Shown in pieces: positions 6,282 through 8,909 of a stretch of 8,909 bases of DNA (positions are counted from its first letter, which is position 1; every line of letters begins with the position of its first letter). The stretch is from NCBI GenBank assembly GCA_021790415.1, contig JAJYDZ010000046.1, positions 1 through 8,909 of the forward strand. The letters are read 5' to 3'. The position numbers and the translations under genes are program-made. The notes beneath the pieces were generated by a model. It ran no database searches. It had not been told where the DNA came from and saw only the letters and a list, made by a program, of their open reading frames with translations. The DNA comes from Thermoplasmata archaeon. GTDB lineage: Archaea; Thermoplasmatota; Thermoplasmata; Thermoplasmatales; Thermoplasmataceae.

Positions 6282-7102
6282 GGTTTCATAGCGTCTATGA
6301 AATTAGTTAGCTCAACCCTAAATAGTATTGCAGATCGAATACCCATGTCCATAATATACTCATCTATTAGTACTCCTTTTCGGATTCTATTGTAGAGCTT
6401 GTTGAAATTATCTGATACATCAATACTAAGAAATCGTTTTCTTCTATCTTTCGAACCCTTGTACATTGCATTAACGATCTTCTTAAAATTATTTGGGCCC
6501 TCTAGTTCTTTCTTTTGACCTATCATTCTAAGGAGACTGTGGATATCGTCATATAGCTTGAGGAATGCTACTTCCGAGTCACCAGAATAATGAACTAGGA
6601 GGTTGGATGCCTCTTCTATCAGCATTATCATATTCCCACCTGACTTTTGAACAGCCCAAATATAATCGGAGAACGGTTTACCGAAGTATATAAAATAAGA
6701 CCCCAGGGAAAGTGCTAGGAAAAAAAAGACTAGAAGAGTAAATATTCCGATCACATTAACCGAAGCAATCCCGGCACTTATCCACGTGAAATTGCCTAAT
6801 CCTTGAAAGGCAATTATAATTATCATTCCCAAACCAAAGATTACCCAGCTCGACAGATACATTCGTACTGAAAGTATCCAGAGGTCCCTATTGCCAGTCA
6901 GTGCAAATGCAACTGCAACAAGAACAGTCATAATGAATGTAAATGCCACAGCTATTATCACTTCAGTAAGATTCTTGACTTGAGAAGCTGACGCCTGATA
7001 GGAGTGTAGAAATCCAACTGCAACAACCAACAGTCCTAGTAGGGTTGATATAGACATAATTATGTCTCTTGGACCTAATTCTGTTGTACCCCTTCTGGTC
7101 AT
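6278..7102 (-). CDS. Four-helix integral membrane protein with a cytoplasmic C-terminal domain
   Basis: The 274-aa protein has four hydrophobic segments at about residues 14-33, 46-69, 82-100 and 108-140, rich in Ile, Val and Phe, then roughly 130 soluble residues with Lys/Arg-rich stretches (GSKDRRKRF, 216-224). The first residues (MTRRGTTELG) are positively charged and probably cytoplasmic, which would also put the C-terminal domain inside the cell. I recognise no family and see no catalytic motif. It stands alone on the minus strand with its own promoter and divides the restriction cluster from the integrase. It could be a membrane effector, an exclusion protein or a cargo gene with a host role. 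It might belong to the defence cluster, although it is not co-transcribed with it. Confidence 0.7.
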   Translation of the reverse strand: MTRRGTTELGPRDIIMSISTLLGLLVVAVGFLHSYQASASQVKNLTEVIIAVAFTFIMTVLVAVAFALTGNRDLWILSVRMYLSSWVIFGLGMIIIIAFQGLGNFTWISAGIASVNVIGIFTLLVFFFLALSLGSYFIYFGKPFSDYIWAVQKSGGNMIMLIEEASNLLVHYSGDSEVAFLKLYDDIHSLLRMIGQKKELEGPNNFKKIVNAMYKGSKDRRKRFLSIDVSDNFNKLYNRIRKGVLIDEYIMDMGIRSAILFRVELTNFIDAMKP

Positions 7103-7118
7103 AAGGAATATTAATTTC

Positions 7119-7128
7119 TTTAAATAAA
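7119..7128 (-). promoter_or_regulatory. TATA box of the membrane-protein gene
   Basis: On the minus strand TTTATTTAAA is centred about 22 bases before ATG 7102. Archaeal transcription starts roughly 22-27 bases past the box, which places the 5' end at or next to the ATG. No SD is present, so the mRNA is probably leaderless. Confidence 0.55.
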
Positions 7129-7192
7129 AACTATGTTGTCGGGTGTTTCTGGCCAGAAAACGTAATTTACTGGTTAGTAGATATCATTAATT

Positions 7193-8884
7193 GTGGAAAA
7201 TCAGGGTAAAGAAGACTGTTTGATGGAGTATCAAGGGCGAGACTTGGAAAAGAAACTGTGGGCTGCCGCTGACAAGTTAAGAAGCAATATGGACGCGGCA
7301 GAGTATAAACACGTGGTGCTTGGTTTGATATTCCTAAAGTATATTTCTGATTCATTCTCGGAGGTATACCGAGAGCTTGAAATAGATATAAAGAACTTCT
7401 CTGACCCAGAAGATAGGGATGAATATTCATCAAGAAATGTATTCTGGGTTCCTCCAGAAGCTAGATGGAGTTATATTCAGAGAAGTGCAAAACTTCCTAC
7501 TATTGGAAGAATGATAGACGATGCTATGGAAGTAATAGAGCGCGATAATCTATCTCTAAAAGGAGTTCTTCCGACAAATTACTCAAGGCCACAACTTGAC
7601 AAGCAAAGACTTGGTGAACTAATAGATCTCATTAGCTCTATAACTATAGGGACTCTTGAAGCTAAGGACAAGGATATCCTTGGAAAGGTCTACGAGTATT
7701 TCCTTGGACAGTTCTTCCTAGCTGAAGGCAGAAAAGGTGGGCAATTTTACACACCCAGAAGTATAGTTAAACTCTTGGTTGAAATGATAGAGCCTTACAA
7801 AGGGAGAGTGTTTGATCCATGCTGCGGATCTGGCGGCATGTTTGTACAGAGTGAGAAGTTTGTTGAGGCTCACCAGGGTCGCCTAGACGATATCCACATA
7901 TTTGGGCAAGAATCTAACCAGACTACCTGGAGACTGTCTAAGATGAACTTGGCTATAAGAAGCATAGACTCGGACGAAGTCAAGTGGAATACGGAAGGGG
8001 AGTTTCTAGGTTTTGAAAATTGGATGTATGAGAAGTTCTCTAGGTCCACCATAGAATACACTTCAAGAAAGATGAGATTCTTTTCCAGACAATGTGAACT
8101 CTCCTCAAGGGAGAGCATAAGGGAGTTCCTTATTAACGAAAGGAGGAAAGGGTCTTCCAAACAGAAAGTGAATGAGTACATCAAGTACCTCAACAGGTGG
8201 ATTTCTTTCCAGTCCTCCCTCGGAAAGGAAGGATGGGACAAGTTCGTCTATGTTCAAGGAACAAAGAAGAAGTACGTTGTGAACAGGTATGATGCAGACC
8301 AGATCGGATGGTTGATTGAAAGATCGAGAGGAATGACAGTTGAAGATATGAGAGATCACACAATGATTCTTCTGACTGTGAACACGGGACTTAGAAGAAG
8401 CGAAATCGCAAATTTGAAGATCAAAGACATTCACGCTGACTCCCTCAGAGTGGAGAAGGGCAAGGGGGAGAAGACGAGGGATGTTTATTTGGATGGAACC
8501 ACGAAGGCAGTCCTCGGCAATTGGCTAAAGATAAGGAACCATCCAGATTCAGAATATGCTTTCACCACCAAAGAGGGAAAGGTGACCTCTAAGTATATGG
8601 GTAATCTTGCAGCTAGAATATCTAAGAAAACTGGGATCAAGTTCAACTGGCACAAGTTGAGACATACTTACGCCTGGAATATGCTCTCAAATAAGGTGGA
8701 TCTGCAAACCATTAGTCAAATGCTCGGTCACGAAAGACTTGACACAACTGCCATCTACACTGTGCTAGACCAACAGGAAGCCATAGAACACGTCCGCGAC
8801 ACGAATCCGAAATTCTTCAAGGAGGAAAAGATGTTCGAATCCCCCAAATCCTGCACATCCTTTGATGGACTGGCGGGGATTTGA
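7193..8884 (+). CDS. Chimeric ORF: HsdM N-terminal half fused in frame to a tyrosine recombinase
   Basis: One open frame of 563 codons joins two unrelated proteins. Residues about 12-272 are the start of a type I methyltransferase subunit; residues about 273-563 are a tyrosine recombinase. The switch lies near 8006-8020, just after [11 protein letters not shown] 7193 and ATG 7223 are both possible starts. The ATG fits the usual beginning of HsdM ([14 protein letters not shown] soon after Met), while the GTG would suit a leaderless transcript from a TATA-like AATTTACT near 7163. The stop TGA is supplied by the tRNA T-loop inside the right att site. An in-frame deletion between an hsdM gene and int is the simplest origin; a chimeric assembly cannot be excluded. 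If translated as one protein, the recombinase would carry a large foreign N-terminus. Confidence 0.75.
   Translation: MENQGKEDCLMEYQGRDLEKKLWAAADKLRSNMDAAEYKHVVLGLIFLKYISDSFSEVYRELEIDIKNFSDPEDRDEYSSRNVFWVPPEARWSYIQRSAKLPTIGRMIDDAMEVIERDNLSLKGVLPTNYSRPQLDKQRLGELIDLISSITIGTLEAKDKDILGKVYEYFLGQFFLAEGRKGGQFYTPRSIVKLLVEMIEPYKGRVFDPCCGSGGMFVQSEKFVEAHQGRLDDIHIFGQESNQTTWRLSKMNLAIRSIDSDEVKWNTEGEFLGFENWMYEKFSRSTIEYTSRKMRFFSRQCELSSRESIREFLINERRKGSSKQKVNEYIKYLNRWISFQSSLGKEGWDKFVYVQGTKKKYVVNRYDADQIGWLIERSRGMTVEDMRDHTMILLTVNTGLRRSEIANLKIKDIHADSLRVEKGKGEKTRDVYLDGTTKAVLGNWLKIRNHPDSEYAFTTKEGKVTSKYMGNLAARISKKTGIKFNWHKLRHTYAWNMLSNKVDLQTISQMLGHERLDTTAIYTVLDQQEAIEHVRDTNPKFFKEEKMFESPKSCTSFDGLAGI
7223..8008 (+). pseudogene. 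hsdM: Truncated type I restriction-modification methyltransferase
   Basis: Residues 12-272 of the fusion (from ATG 7223) match the first half of HsdM. They include the N-terminal helical domain ([20 protein letters not shown] with [13 protein letters not shown]), the conserved [10 protein letters not shown] and [20 protein letters not shown]-binding motif [15 protein letters not shown] (207-220), and [19 protein letters not shown] (238-256). Homology stops right after KWNTEGEF, just before the place where an active HsdM has its catalytic NPPF/Y. A full-length protein of this family has about 500 residues. No hsdS or hsdR is in the window. It could still fold and bind SAM, but should not methylate DNA. 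Confidence 0.8.
8024..8884 (+). CDS. int: Tyrosine recombinase (integrase) module, possible internal start
   Basis: From the in-frame ATG 8024 (residue 278) the module is 286 aa, a normal size for archaeal XerA/phage-type integrases. An N-terminal SAM-like core-binding domain ([17 protein letters not shown] to LNRWISFQ, 281-340) precedes the catalytic domain. That domain shows [11 protein letters not shown] with catalytic Arg401, a beta-hairpin Lys in [10 protein letters not shown] (423-432), HKLRH with His487 and Arg490, LGHER with His513, and the nucleophile Tyr522 in AIYTVL. All key residues are present, so it looks active. It would catalyse exchange between the element and tRNA-Ala. AGG at 8008-8010 is rather far from ATG 8024 for an SD, so independent initiation is unproven. 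In the circle its C-terminus would be 12 residues longer. Confidence 0.8.
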   Translation: MYEKFSRSTIEYTSRKMRFFSRQCELSSRESIREFLINERRKGSSKQKVNEYIKYLNRWISFQSSLGKEGWDKFVYVQGTKKKYVVNRYDADQIGWLIERSRGMTVEDMRDHTMILLTVNTGLRRSEIANLKIKDIHADSLRVEKGKGEKTRDVYLDGTTKAVLGNWLKIRNHPDSEYAFTTKEGKVTSKYMGNLAARISKKTGIKFNWHKLRHTYAWNMLSNKVDLQTISQMLGHERLDTTAIYTVLDQQEAIEHVRDTNPKFFKEEKMFESPKSCTSFDGLAGI

Positions 8885-8887
8885 ACC
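8865..8887. repeat. Right att site (attR), overlapping int and tRNA-Ala
   Basis: The core 8865-8881 is identical to 110-126. It spans tRNA positions 73 back to 58 plus one flanking base, and at the same time the last codons of the integrase frame (GLAGI). The adjoining bases TGAACC (8882-8887) come from the tRNA T-loop and T-stem and give the integrase its stop codon. Confidence 0.8.
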
Positions 8888-8909
8888 CCGGGCCTCCTCC
8901 ATGCCAAGG
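8866..8909 (-). tRNA. tRNA-Ala(GGC), 3' part, cut by the window edge
   Basis: Reading the minus strand from 8909, two anticodon-stem bases CC are followed by the loop TTGGCAT (anticodon GGC), stem GGAGG, a five-base variable region AGGCC, T stem CGGGG/CCCCG around TTCAAAT, the acceptor strand CCAGTCC and discriminator A at 8866. All visible pairings are canonical and CCA is not encoded. The D arm and 5' acceptor lie outside the window. Integration keeps the gene whole, because the element joins at its 3' end and the core restores the sequence. Confidence 0.85.

Larger units (their letters stand above)
110..8881. mobile_element. Integrated mobile element in tRNA-Ala(GGC), unit length 8,755 bp
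   Basis: Two identical 17-bp repeats (110-126 and 8865-8881) bound a block carrying a tyrosine recombinase, restriction-modification genes and proteins of unknown function. The right repeat is the 3' end of a tRNA-Ala gene, a classic archaeal integration target, and the recombinase gene lies directly beside it. No capsid, terminase, portal, conjugation or recognisable Rep gene is present, so a plasmid-like or genomic-island element fits better than a virus. The AAA+ ATPase could serve replication or partition, but the sequence does not show this. The integrase is not split by integration in the SSV manner; only its last codons are exchanged. Confidence 0.8.

Noticed and set aside
7870..8434. 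Minus-strand frames opposite the integrase
   Set aside because: The plus strand carries the recombinase motifs. The minus frames overlap one another and lack starts with an SD.
1..8909. CRISPR array, IS element or rRNA
   Set aside because: I saw no regularly spaced repeats, transposase motifs or rRNA-like stretches. The only long direct repeat is the att pair.

Overview
The window reads as archaeal DNA. The tRNA gene at the right edge has no encoded CCA and carries the anticodon loop TTGGCAT. Several promoters have TATA-like boxes about 25 bases from the start codon. Arginine is mostly AGA/AGG, isoleucine is often ATA, and some genes still use strong Shine-Dalgarno (SD) sites. A Thermoplasmata-like euryarchaeon is my best guess, but nothing here fixes the lineage.

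Almost the whole window is one integrated mobile element with an 8,755-bp repeat unit. A 17-bp repeat, ATGGACTGGCGGGGATT, lies at 110-126 and again at 8865-8881. The right copy is the 3' end of a tRNA-Ala(GGC) gene on the minus strand, which runs off the window. The tyrosine recombinase gene points at this right att site and ends inside it. In the excised circle its frame would run through the core for 12 more codons and stop in an ATGA overlap with the first left-end gene. The int gene and the left-end genes (162-1169) therefore probably form one operon in the circle.

Left arm, plus strand (162-1169): three overlapping ORFs, namely a 54-aa protein with a strong SD, an 89-aa protein, and a DUF559/Vsr-like PD-(D/E)XK nuclease. 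Central arm, minus strand (5745 to 1190): five genes in a row, namely a winged-helix protein, an Orc/TniB-like AAA+ ATPase, a PIN-like nuclease, a PvuII-type N4-cytosine methyltransferase and an HNH endonuclease. The first three overlap and look translationally coupled. The last two look like a type II restriction-modification pair, and the methyltransferase has its own promoter. This cluster is the best candidate for an undescribed defence or maintenance system.

Right arm: a doubtful small membrane ORF (5776-6006), the remnant of a winged-helix regulator (to 6281), a four-helix membrane protein of unknown function (7102-6278, minus), and then a 563-codon ORF. In that ORF the first half of a type I methyltransferase (HsdM) is fused in frame to a complete tyrosine recombinase. 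The HsdM part lacks the NPPF/Y catalytic motif and should be dead as a methylase. Bases 1-109, left of the element, look like host DNA or the tail of a neighbouring element's integrase.
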